A stretch of DNA of 5,003 nucleotides from an uncultured Collinsella sp. (GTDB lineage: Bacteria > Actinomycetota > Coriobacteriia > Coriobacteriales > Coriobacteriaceae). How positions within the stretch are numbered: the first letter of the stretch is position 1; every line of letters starts with the position of its first letter. This document shows positions 1-5,003 of this stretch, in pieces. Under the pieces are notes generated by a model, which was not told where the DNA came from, did no database searches, and was given only the letters and a program-made list of their open reading frames with translations. A program made the position numbers and the translations under genes. The stretch covers positions 1-5,003 of the forward strand of contig URMR01000142.1 of NCBI GenBank assembly GCA_900548935.1, in the 5' to 3' direction.

Positions 1-99
1 TTCATGCAGCAGGGGCTCTCAATGTTTTTATGTCCTGCTCATATCGTCTCTGCCGGCAGTTGGGGACATTCCTTGTGCTAGCGTTGTATCGAGTGCTTG
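1..99. other. Non-coding left edge, no gene recognised
   Basis: No credible gene is seen here. Open frames that cross this stretch run into the repeat array or antisense to the phosphatase gene and have low-complexity, family-less translations. It contains a 10-bp perfect palindrome (50-59, CTGCCGGCAG) and a weak 6-bp inverted repeat (8-13 with 34-39). Neither has enough context to be called a terminator or an operator. No convincing promoter was found on either strand. Confidence 0.6.
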
Positions 100-269
100 G
101 GAAACCGCGACCCGGTTTTTGGCCGAATAGTGGGTCGCATTTTCCGGATGGGGTGGGTTACGGAAAGTGCGACCCGGAATATTACTCTGAAACGGGATGC
201 GGTTTCCCTGATGCGCCTCAAACGGAAAGCGCATCCCATTCCGGAGCTCCAAAACGGGATGCGCTTTCC
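100..269. repeat. Array of six alternating 14-bp inverted repeats
   Basis: Six copies of one 14-bp motif lie here in strictly alternating orientation. Plus-oriented copies are at 100-113 (GGAAACCGCGACCC), 162-175 (GGAAAGTGCGACCC) and 224-237 (GGAAAGCGCATCCC). Minus-oriented copies are at 132-145 (GGGTCGCATTTTCC), 194-207 (GGGATGCGGTTTCC) and 256-269 (GGGATGCGCTTTCC). In a common orientation the consensus is GGAAA-N-Y-GC-R-W-CCC. Start-to-start steps are 32, 30, 32, 30 and 32, which gives a 62-bp double unit repeated three times. The spacers of 18, 16, 18, 16 and 18 bp are not similar to each other, although four of the five end in AC (three in AAAC). Neighbouring copies match after inversion at 12, 13, 10, 13 and 14 of 14 positions, so adjacent copies can pair as hairpins. 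Possible natures are a REP/BIME-like extragenic element, a phased protein-binding array, or an mRNA 3'-end structure. The pattern is seen directly; its function is unknown. Confidence 0.9.
132..175. repeat. Inverted repeat pair within the array (copies 2 and 3)
   Basis: Bases 132-146 pair with 161-175 over 15 positions, with a single T-G mismatch (140 with 167) that would be a G-U wobble in plus-strand RNA. The loop is 14 bases (147-160) and rich in G. Apart from copies 5 and 6, this is one of the strongest potential hairpins in the array. No T-run follows on either strand, so it does not look like a standard intrinsic terminator. Confidence 0.75.
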
Positions 270-270
270 G
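223..270 (-). repeat. Perfect 15-bp inverted repeat downstream of the HAD gene
   Basis: Bases 223-237 and 256-270 are exact reverse complements over 15 bp and are separated by 18 bases. The loop holds an 8-bp palindrome, GGAGCTCC (243-250). On the minus strand the hairpin starts 42 bases after the phosphatase stop codon and is followed by TTTGAG. It could end, or protect the 3' end of, the phosphatase transcript. Only three Ts follow it, however, and an 18-base loop is large for an intrinsic terminator. It is copies 5 and 6 of the larger array, so transcript ending may not be its main role. Confidence 0.8.
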
Positions 271-311
271 CGCGGAAGAATTGTCGCAGCTGCGTTAAGC
301 AGTGTCGCTCG

Positions 312-980
312 TTACTCGCCCAGGATCAGCGCCGCGAGCTCGTCCTGGGTGTCCACCACGTAGTCGGCGCCGGCGGCTTCCAGCTCTGCGCGGCCGCGGA
401 AGCCCCAGCTGACGCCCGCGCTCTTAAGGCCGGCGTTGTGGCCGGTCAGGATATCGACATTGGAATCGCCCACATAGAGCGTGGTTGCCGGATTGGCACT
501 CAGCTCTTCCATCACATGCAGCGTGACGGGTGCTTCGGGCTTAGGCGGAAACGCATCGACACGGCCCTGTACCAGCGCAAAGCGCTCGGAACCAAAATAC
601 TTTTCGATAAGCGGAGCCGCCGAGACGTGGTCCTTGTTAGTGAGCACGGCAAGCTGCACGTCCGCGGCACGCAGGCGGTCGAGCATCTCGATTGTGCCGG
701 CATAGGGGGCGGTGTGGTCCTCCTTGTGCTCGCCGTAGTAAGCCCTAAACTCGGCAAGCGTCTGCTCAAACATGCGGCCGTCGCCCGCGTACTCGGCGGG
801 CATAAAGCGCTCAACCAGCTTGAGCATGCCGTTTCCCACCTTGTAGCGGTACTCGTCAACGGCAAACGTGGGCCAGCCGTGTGCCTCGCAGGTATGGTTG
901 CCGGCGGCCGCCAGGTCCTCGAGCGTGTTGAGGATGGTGCCGTCCAGATCAAAGATCACATGGGAAAAAGCTGCTGCCAT
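312..980 (-). CDS. HAD-superfamily phosphatase (phosphoglycolate phosphatase-like)
   Basis: This 222-residue protein has all four haloacid-dehalogenase motifs. Motif I is DLDGT at residues 11-15, with D11 the expected nucleophile and D13 the acid/base. Motif II is LTNKD around T114. The motif III lysine is K147 in PPKPEAP. Motif IV is GDSNVD, with D172 and D176 as likely Mg2+ ligands. The helical stretch between motifs I and II (about residues 18-85) fits a C1 cap, as in the Gph/phosphoglycolate phosphatase and pyrophosphatase group. It should be a soluble Mg2+-dependent phosphomonoesterase; the substrate cannot be read from the sequence. The frame is open upstream to a possible start at 1088. 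I chose the ATG at 978-980 because GGGAG lies five bases before it and the family fold begins a few residues later. It follows hypE by 123 bp in the same direction. No link to hydrogenase maturation is evident, so it may be a separate unit or simply read through from hypE. Confidence 0.9.
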   Translation of the reverse strand: MAAAFSHVIFDLDGTILNTLEDLAAAGNHTCEAHGWPTFAVDEYRYKVGNGMLKLVERFMPAEYAGDGRMFEQTLAEFRAYYGEHKEDHTAPYAGTIEMLDRLRAADVQLAVLTNKDHVSAAPLIEKYFGSERFALVQGRVDAFPPKPEAPVTLHVMEELSANPATTLYVGDSNVDILTGHNAGLKSAGVSWGFRGRAELEAAGADYVVDTQDELAALILGE

Positions 981-985
981 GAAAA

Positions 986-990
986 CTCCC
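986..990 (-). promoter_or_regulatory. Ribosome binding site that sets the HAD gene start
   Basis: The minus strand reads GGGAG, then five bases (TTTTC), then ATG at 980-978. This is a good Shine-Dalgarno match. It favours the 222-residue protein over longer versions starting at 995 or 1088, whose extra N-terminal residues do not resemble the HAD family. Confidence 0.7.
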
Positions 991-1014
991 GTCATTGGGT
1001 TTAAAACGCACCTC

Positions 1015-1020
1015 ATAATA
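1015..1020 (-). promoter_or_regulatory. Possible -10 element upstream of the HAD gene
   Basis: TATTAT on the minus strand matches the TATAAT consensus at five of six positions and ends 34 bases before the HAD start codon. No good -35 hexamer stands at 16-19 bp upstream, and there is no extended -10 TGN. This is a weak suggestion that the phosphatase gene has its own promoter in the 123-bp gap after hypE. Confidence 0.25.
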
Positions 1021-1103
1021 CTGGGCGTCCGCATCTGGCGTGGTTGGAATCTGAACATCTCCAGGGATATCAGGTGACATCGCGCCAATCATGCGATTCT
1101 GCC

Positions 1104-2138
1104 CTAGCAAATCCTAGGCAGCTGCTCTCCCACGAGCATGTCGAGGATGCGGGTCGAGCCCCAGCCGGTGCGCACGCGCACGGCGGGACGGGCGCCCTCG
1201 GCAAGCGGTAGCACGCGGCCGATGATGGCGGCGTTCTCGCCGTAGCGGGCGGCGCGCATGGCTGCCAGCGCGGCATCGGCTTGCTCGGCCGGCACGATGG
1301 CAACCATCTTGCCCTCGTTTGCCACCTGCAGCACATCGTAGCCGAGCATTTCGCAGGCGGCCTGCACGTCGGGACGCACGGGCACGGCATCTTCGTCGAC
1401 CTCCATGGCAACACCGCTGGCCTGGGCAAACTCGTTGAGTGTGGACGCCAGGCCACCGCGCGTGGGGTCGCGAAAGCAACGCGTGTCGGGCGCTGCGGCC
1501 AGAACGTCGGCAATCAGGTGGTTGAGCGGCGCGGCATCGCTTTCGATCGCGCTCGAAAACGCCAGGCCCTCGCGTTGGCTCATGATGGCGATGCCGTGGT
1601 CGCCCAGCGTACCCGATACCAGAATGACATCGCCGGGCTGGCAGTTGGCGCCGCTGAGCGCCACGCCCGTGGGAACCTCGCCCACGCCGGCGGTATTGAT
1701 GTAGACGCCGTCGGCTCCGCCGCGCTCGACCACCTTGGTGTCGCCCGTGATTATGGACACGCCCGCCTCACGCGCCGTTTCGGCCATCGTCTGCACAATC
1801 TGGCGGAGCTTATCCATGGGATAGCCCTCTTCGAGGATAAAGCCGCACGACAGGTAGCGCACGTTGGCGCCCGAGGTCGCGACATCGTTGACGGTTCCGC
1901 ACACGGCGAGGCGGCCGATGTTGCCACCGGGGAAGAACTGCGGCGAGACTACAAAGCTGTCGGTCGACATGGCGATGCGCCCGCTCGCGGGCAGCGTGGC
2001 GACGCCGGCATCGTTGCCCTCGAGCAGCTCGGGTGACCCAAAGGCATCCAAAAAGACCTCATCGATGATGCGTTTCATCATCTGGCCGCCGGAGCCGTGA
2101 CCCAGCAGTACGGTGCTATCGGTAACGCTATGGGACAT
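1104..2138 (-). CDS. hypE: Hydrogenase maturation protein HypE (carbamoyl dehydratase)
   Basis: HypE accepts a carbamoyl group from HypF on its C-terminal cysteine. It uses ATP to dehydrate it to a thiocyanate, which supplies the CN ligands of the [NiFe]-hydrogenase iron. The 344-residue protein has the usual family length and ends in PRIC, with C344 the acceptor cysteine. It belongs to the PurM/AIR-synthase fold. Visible nucleotide-binding and core segments are GHGSGGQM (13-20), STDSFVV (58-64), GTVNDVATSGA (81-91), TGDTKVVE (131-138) and RDPTRGGL (223-230). The ATG at 2136-2138 is preceded by GGAG with an eight-base spacer, and the GHGSGG motif follows 12 residues into the protein, so the start is secure. 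It lies 84 bp after hypD in the same direction, giving the classic hypC-hypD-hypE order. It acts in the cytoplasm with HypF, HypC and HypD. Confidence 0.97.
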   Translation of the reverse strand: MSHSVTDSTVLLGHGSGGQMMKRIIDEVFLDAFGSPELLEGNDAGVATLPASGRIAMSTDSFVVSPQFFPGGNIGRLAVCGTVNDVATSGANVRYLSCGFILEEGYPMDKLRQIVQTMAETAREAGVSIITGDTKVVERGGADGVYINTAGVGEVPTGVALSGANCQPGDVILVSGTLGDHGIAIMSQREGLAFSSAIESDAAPLNHLIADVLAAAPDTRCFRDPTRGGLASTLNEFAQASGVAMEVDEDAVPVRPDVQAACEMLGYDVLQVANEGKMVAIVPAEQADAALAAMRAARYGENAAIIGRVLPLAEGARPAVRVRTGWGSTRILDMLVGEQLPRIC

Positions 2139-2193
2139 ATCGAAAACTCCAATCGTGGGTGGAATTATATGGGTGAGGCTCAGCGTCGACCGG

Positions 2194-2217
2194 TCCGCCG
2201 TCCGTTAGAACGGCGGA
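2194..2217 (-). other. Small hairpin in the hypD-hypE gap
   Basis: Bases 2194-2201 (TCCGCCGT) and 2210-2217 (ACGGCGGA) are exact reverse complements, giving an 8-bp GC-rich stem with an eight-base loop. It begins six bases after the hypD stop on the minus strand. No T-run follows, so it is not a standard intrinsic terminator. It could slow decay of the upstream message or adjust hypE expression relative to hypCD. It could also be a chance feature of GC-rich DNA. Confidence 0.5.
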
Positions 2218-2222
2218 ACCAA

Positions 2223-3335
2223 TTAGCCTCGGTAGCGGAAATATGCTGCGCAGCTGCCCTCGGAGCTCACCATGCACGGGCCGACGGGATGCTCGGGTGT
2301 ACAAGCGTGGCCGAACAGAGGGCAGTCGCTCGGCGTAATGGCCCCGCGCAGCACGTCGCCGCAGCGGCACCCACGCGGCTCGACCGTCGCCTCAACGGGC
2401 GCGTCAAAGCGAGCGCGGGCATCAAAGCGCGAGAACTCGGGGCGGATGGAAAGGCCCGAGTTGGCAATCGGCCCCAGCCCGCGCCACGTGGTGTCGCATG
2501 GCTCAAACACCTGCTCGACCAGCTGGCGCGCCACGGGGTTGCCGTCTGCGTTGACGCCACGGCGGTAGGCGTTGTCGATCGCCGGCCTGCCCTCGACAAC
2601 CATCTGGACCAGCATGCAGATGCCCTGCAGGATATCGACCGGTTCAAATCCCGTGACCACGCCCGGGGTATCGAACTCATCGACCAAAAAGCTAAAGGGC
2701 GTCAAGCCCGTGATGGTGGCGACGTGGCCCGGCAGGATAAAGCCGTCGATGGTGGTCTCGGGATCGTTGGCGATGGCGCGCAACGCCGGCGGCGTGGTCT
2801 TGTGGGCGCAATAGACCGAGAAGTTCAAAAGCCCGCGCGCCTCGGCCTCCAAGATGGCGGCGGCGATGGTGGGCGTCGTAGTCTCAAAGCCCACGCCCAT
2901 AAAAATGACCGGGCGATCAGGGTTTTGCTCGGCAATGTCGAGCGCGTCGAGCGGGGAGTAGACGATGCGGATGTCGCGCCCGACCGCCTTTTGCGCAGCG
3001 AGCGAGGTAGACGATCCGGGCACGCGCATCATGTCGCCAAAGGTGGTGATGATGGCGCCGTCTATGTTGGCGAGCGCGATTGCGTGGTCGATGTCGCGGT
3101 TGGCGGTAACGCAGACCGGGCAACCCGGTCCGCTCAGCAGCTTGAGCCCGGCCGGCATAATGGAGCGAAAGCCAAAGCGGCCAATGCTCACGGTGTGCGT
3201 GCCGCAGACTTCCATAAGGTTGATGGTGCGGTCGCCGACGAGTTCATGGATGCGTTCGATGAGCTCGCGGGCCAGCTTGGAATCGCGAAATGCCGAAAAG
3301 TCGATACCGGAGCGAGCCGGCTGTCCGGCCGCCAC
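2223..3335 (-). CDS. hypD: Hydrogenase maturation protein HypD
   Basis: HypD is the iron-sulfur scaffold on which, with HypC, the Fe(CN)2CO unit of [NiFe]-hydrogenase is assembled. The 370-residue protein is of family length. It shows MEVCGTHT (41-48, C44), GPGCPVCV (69-76, C72 and C75), TTFGDMMRVPG (97-107), GVGFETTTPT (147-156), LPGHV (201-205) and GFEPVDILQG (229-238). The C-terminal cysteine cluster (C323, C325, C338, C345, C354, C362), with CPLFGHAC and SSEGSCAAYFRYRG, includes the region that binds the 4Fe-4S cluster in known HypD proteins. The start is a GTG at 3333-3335 whose first base is the last base of the hypC TAG stop. GAGG lies seven bases upstream, inside the end of hypC. The next in-frame Met is at residue 41, which is too late. 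The overlap suggests translational coupling, which fits the 1:1 HypC-HypD complex. Confidence 0.97.
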   Translation of the reverse strand: MAAGQPARSGIDFSAFRDSKLARELIERIHELVGDRTINLMEVCGTHTVSIGRFGFRSIMPAGLKLLSGPGCPVCVTANRDIDHAIALANIDGAIITTFGDMMRVPGSSTSLAAQKAVGRDIRIVYSPLDALDIAEQNPDRPVIFMGVGFETTTPTIAAAILEAEARGLLNFSVYCAHKTTPPALRAIANDPETTIDGFILPGHVATITGLTPFSFLVDEFDTPGVVTGFEPVDILQGICMLVQMVVEGRPAIDNAYRRGVNADGNPVARQLVEQVFEPCDTTWRGLGPIANSGLSIRPEFSRFDARARFDAPVEATVEPRGCRCGDVLRGAITPSDCPLFGHACTPEHPVGPCMVSSEGSCAAYFRYRG

Positions 3336-3595
3336 TAGTATGCCTCGGCCGGGTTGCTGGCCAGTTGGTCTTCTTCGGCCAGTTCGGTCATGGCATTAAC
3401 GAGCTCGAGCGTTTCTTGCGCTTCCTGCTCGTCGACGATCTGGATGCCAAAGCCGGCGTGTACGAGAATATAGTCGCCAACCTGTGCCGTCGGCACGAGT
3501 CGTAGCGACACGGGGCGCTCGATGCCCATCATGTCGACGGTGGCCTTGAGGTCGTCGTCGCGTTTGACTACTTTGCCGGGAACGGCAAGGCACAT
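3335..3595 (-). CDS. hypC: Hydrogenase maturation chaperone HypC
   Basis: HypC is a small OB-fold-like chaperone. It binds HypD during assembly of the Fe(CN)2CO group and then delivers the iron to the hydrogenase large subunit. The 86-residue protein starts MCLAVPGKVV, with Cys2 being the essential residue exposed after Met removal. It also carries the conserved VGDYILVHAGFGIQIVDEQEA segment, split here as VGDYILVH (39-46, H46) and AGFGIQIVDEQEA (47-59). The last 20 or so residues are acidic and less conserved, as is common. The ATG at 3593-3595 is preceded by AGGGGA with a five-base spacer. The stop overlaps the hypD GTG by one base. HypC and its paralogue HybG cannot be separated by sequence alone; the hypD neighbour supports HypC. 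Confidence 0.96.
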   Translation of the reverse strand: MCLAVPGKVVKRDDDLKATVDMMGIERPVSLRLVPTAQVGDYILVHAGFGIQIVDEQEAQETLELVNAMTELAEEDQLASNPAEAY

Positions 3596-3629
3596 ATTGT
3601 TCCCCTTTTAGACGCTTTGCGCTGGATAG

Positions 3630-3661
3630 GCGCTTAATAATCCATCAGTTGATGGTAGCGC
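3630..3661 (-). promoter_or_regulatory. Nested dyad in the hypC leader (possible operator or RNA stem)
   Basis: CCATCA (3642-3647) and TGATGG (3650-3655) form a near-perfect 14-bp dyad. It is flanked by GCGCT (3630-3634) and AGCGC (3657-3661), which are also complementary. As RNA this gives a five-pair stem with a four-base loop inside a second five-pair stem. As DNA it could be an operator about 47-60 bases before the hypC start. A TATTAA -10-like hexamer (3634-3639, minus strand) sits beside it, with no clear -35. It is not arranged like an FNR site (TTGAT-N4-ATCAA). Confidence 0.35.
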
Positions 3662-3729
3662 TCGCGGGGTTGGCGGGCAAACGCGTTACGCCTGTGAGAC
3701 GGCTGGGCGCGGCGGCGTGCGAGGGAGAG

Positions 3730-5003
3730 CTACTGTGATGCAATCTGCGCAAGACGAGCGCTTGCGACCGCCGCCTGACCGTAGGCGATGCAGCCGTCAT
3801 TGACGGGTACGGTGTGGGGGACCAAGACAGCAAGGCCCGCGCTTTTGAGCTCGCGGGTGAGGAGCTGGAGTAGAAGTCGGTTCATGAACACACCGCCCGA
3901 GAGCGCGACGGTGTCGATGCCCTCGCGCACGCAGATATCGCTGGCGATGCGCGCCGAGGAGCGCGCGACGGCTACATGGAAGTCGAGCGCGAGCCTGTCG
4001 GCGGGCGCTCCGGCTTCAATTCCTCCCAAAAGTGCCGCAAAGAGTGTTTTCTGGTCCAGAACATGGGGGCCGTCCAGCCACGATGGGTCAGATGCGGAAT
4101 AGCCGGCATTGTCGTCGGGAAAACGGGCACCTTCGCTGTCGAGCGCGTGCCAGGCGGCGGCTTCGAGCTCGATGGCGGGTTCGCCCTCGTAGGTTGCCTG
4201 GCCGCAAATGCCCAAAATCGCGGCTGCGGCATCAAACAGACGACCCATGCTGCTAGTGCGTGGACTGTTGATGCCGCGCTCGATCATCGTTGCCGTTATG
4301 CTGCGCGTTTGCTCGTCAAGGCTGTTCAAGAGCCCCGCGGCGCCCGGGTGCTCGAGCAGGTTGAGTTCGCTGAGCAGGGCAAAGGCGTTGCGGCGGGCAT
4401 CGTGTACGGATGCGGCGCCACCGGGGAGTGCCCAGGTGCGCAGATGCGCGACGCGCTCAAAATCGGCGAGATGGGCTACAAGAAACTCGCCGCCCCATAT
4501 GGTGCCATCGGTGCCGGCACCCGTGCCGTCGAAGGCGATGCCGAGAACGCGTGCATCGGGCGCAAGCCGGCCTGCGGCAATCGCTTCTGCCATTACGCTC
4601 GCGATATGCGCATGATGGTGCTGGACTTCGATAAGCGGCAGATTGTGCTCCCGTGCCTGCTCGCGCGCCCATTGGCTCGACAGATAGCTGGGATGCATGT
4701 CGCATGCCAAGGCGGCAGGCGCCAGGTCAAAGAGGTTTTCCAGACGTGAGCGCGCGGCGCTCCAAGCATCGAAGGTCGCCCCGTTTTCGACATCGCCGAT
4801 ATGCTGCGACACAAAGCAGGCCACATGGCCGTCCGAGTCCATGCGCGTGAGTGCAATCGTGGCTTTTTGCTGCGGACCGCAGGCGAGCACGCAGGGCGCG
4901 GTGCCGTCGAGCGCCGGCAACGAAAGCGGTTGCGGCGCATATCCGCGTGCGCGACGCACGGGCATGACGTCGTCGTCGACCACGCGTACCACGGAGTCGT
5001 CGT
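3730..5003 (-). CDS. hypF: Carbamoyltransferase HypF, C-terminal part (cut by window edge)
   Basis: HypF hydrolyses carbamoyl phosphate, makes carbamoyl-adenylate with ATP and transfers the carbamoyl group to the C-terminal Cys of HypE. About 423 residues are visible; the frame stays open to the window edge. The GTG at 4992 is an internal valine, since the DDS-VVR-VVDDD and RRARGYAP signature there lies mid-protein in the roughly 750-residue family. Missing, beyond the edge, are the acylphosphatase, zinc-finger and most of the YrdC-like domains. Present is the Kae1-like carbamoyltransferase domain. Numbered from that GTG it shows DMHPSYLSS (98-106), the metal-binding HHHAH (125-129), FDGTGAGTDGTIWGGEFL (154-171), TSSMGRLFDA (246-255), LSGGVFMNR (364-372) and VPVNDGCIAYGQA (395-407). 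The stop is TAG at 3730-3732. It precedes hypC by 134 bp in the same direction, so one hypF-hypC-hypD-hypE transcript is plausible. Confidence 0.96.
   Translation of the reverse strand, partial: DDSVVRVVDDDVMPVRRARGYAPQPLSLPALDGTAPCVLACGPQQKATIALTRMDSDGHVACFVSQHIGDVENGATFDAWSAARSRLENLFDLAPAALACDMHPSYLSSQWAREQAREHNLPLIEVQHHHAHIASVMAEAIAAGRLAPDARVLGIAFDGTGAGTDGTIWGGEFLVAHLADFERVAHLRTWALPGGAASVHDARRNAFALLSELNLLEHPGAAGLLNSLDEQTRSITATMIERGINSPRTSSMGRLFDAAAAILGICGQATYEGEPAIELEAAAWHALDSEGARFPDDNAGYSASDPSWLDGPHVLDQKTLFAALLGGIEAGAPADRLALDFHVAVARSSARIASDICVREGIDTVALSGGVFMNRLLLQLLTRELKSAGLAVLVPHTVPVNDGCIAYGQAAVASARLAQIASQ

Noticed and set aside
50..59. Perfect palindrome CTGCCGGCAG, and a second one, CGCAGCTGCG, at 285-294, flanking the array
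   Set aside because: Ten-base perfect palindromes are expected several times by chance in 5 kb. Their distances from the array (about 40 and 15 bp) are unequal and they do not resemble each other.
28..252. 74-residue minus-strand open frame across the repeat array
   Set aside because: Its apparent peptide repeats (NGMRFP-like) simply translate the DNA repeats. No ribosome binding site or family resemblance was seen.
100..269. CRISPR array
   Set aside because: The repeats are only 14 bp, alternate in orientation and are separated by 16-18 bp. CRISPR repeats are direct, about 23-37 bp, with spacers near 30-40 bp, and no cas gene is present.
30..1004. 324-residue plus-strand open frame crossing the repeat array and the HAD gene
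   Set aside because: Most of it is antisense to the HAD phosphatase, and its start runs through the repeat array. The translation resembles no family.
981..1088. N-terminal extension of the HAD protein
   Set aside because: The extra 36 residues show no family similarity. A good ribosome binding site stands in front of the internal ATG at 980, just before the DLDGT motif.
1281..2036. 251-residue plus-strand open frame antisense to hypE
   Set aside because: It is a shadow of hypE with no recognisable domain or ribosome binding site.
2097..3338. 413-residue plus-strand open frame antisense to hypD
   Set aside because: It overlaps hypD almost completely. Its translation is rich in Arg, Ala, Gly, Asp and His with no family motifs, whereas hypD matches its family end to end. 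Long antisense frames are expected in GC-rich coding DNA.
3976..4749. 257-residue plus-strand open frame antisense to hypF
   Set aside because: It lies wholly within the conserved Kae1-like domain of hypF on the other strand and has no motif of its own.
4990..4992. GTG as the start of hypF
   Set aside because: The frame remains open upstream to the window edge, with the family-typical DDSVVR sequence running through it. The codon is an internal valine in the middle of the protein.

Overview
The window is a high-GC stretch with every convincing gene on the minus strand. It reads like a high-GC anaerobic bacterium, probably an actinobacterium of the Coriobacteriia (Collinsella-like). That taxonomic call is inference from composition, Shine-Dalgarno use and gene content; no marker gene is present.

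Right to left, in the direction of transcription, the order is: the C-terminal half of hypF (3730-5003, cut by the right edge), a 134-bp gap with a nested dyad, hypC (3335-3595), hypD (2223-3335, overlapping the hypC stop by one base), an 84-bp gap with a small hairpin, hypE (1104-2138), a 123-bp gap, and a HAD-superfamily phosphatase (312-980). The four hyp products build the Fe(CN)2CO part of the [NiFe]-hydrogenase active site. HypF activates carbamoyl phosphate and carbamoylates the C-terminal Cys of HypE. HypE dehydrates the carbamoyl group to a thiocyanate. The HypC-HypD complex carries the iron and receives the cyanide ligands. All key residues that can be checked are present: the HypE C-terminal PRIC, HypC Cys2, the HypD cysteines and the HypF HHHAH motif. 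The cell therefore very probably makes a [NiFe]-hydrogenase, although no hydrogenase structural gene and no hypA or hypB is in view.

The left 311 bases hold no credible gene. They contain the most unusual structure in the window: six copies of a 14-bp motif, GGAAA(N)(Y)GC(R)(W)CCC, in strictly alternating orientation. Their starts are at 100, 132, 162, 194, 224 and 256, so the steps are 32, 30, 32, 30 and 32 bp. The spacers between copies are unrelated in sequence. The last two copies form a perfect 15-bp inverted repeat 42 bases downstream of the phosphatase stop codon. I cannot assign the array to a named repeat family.
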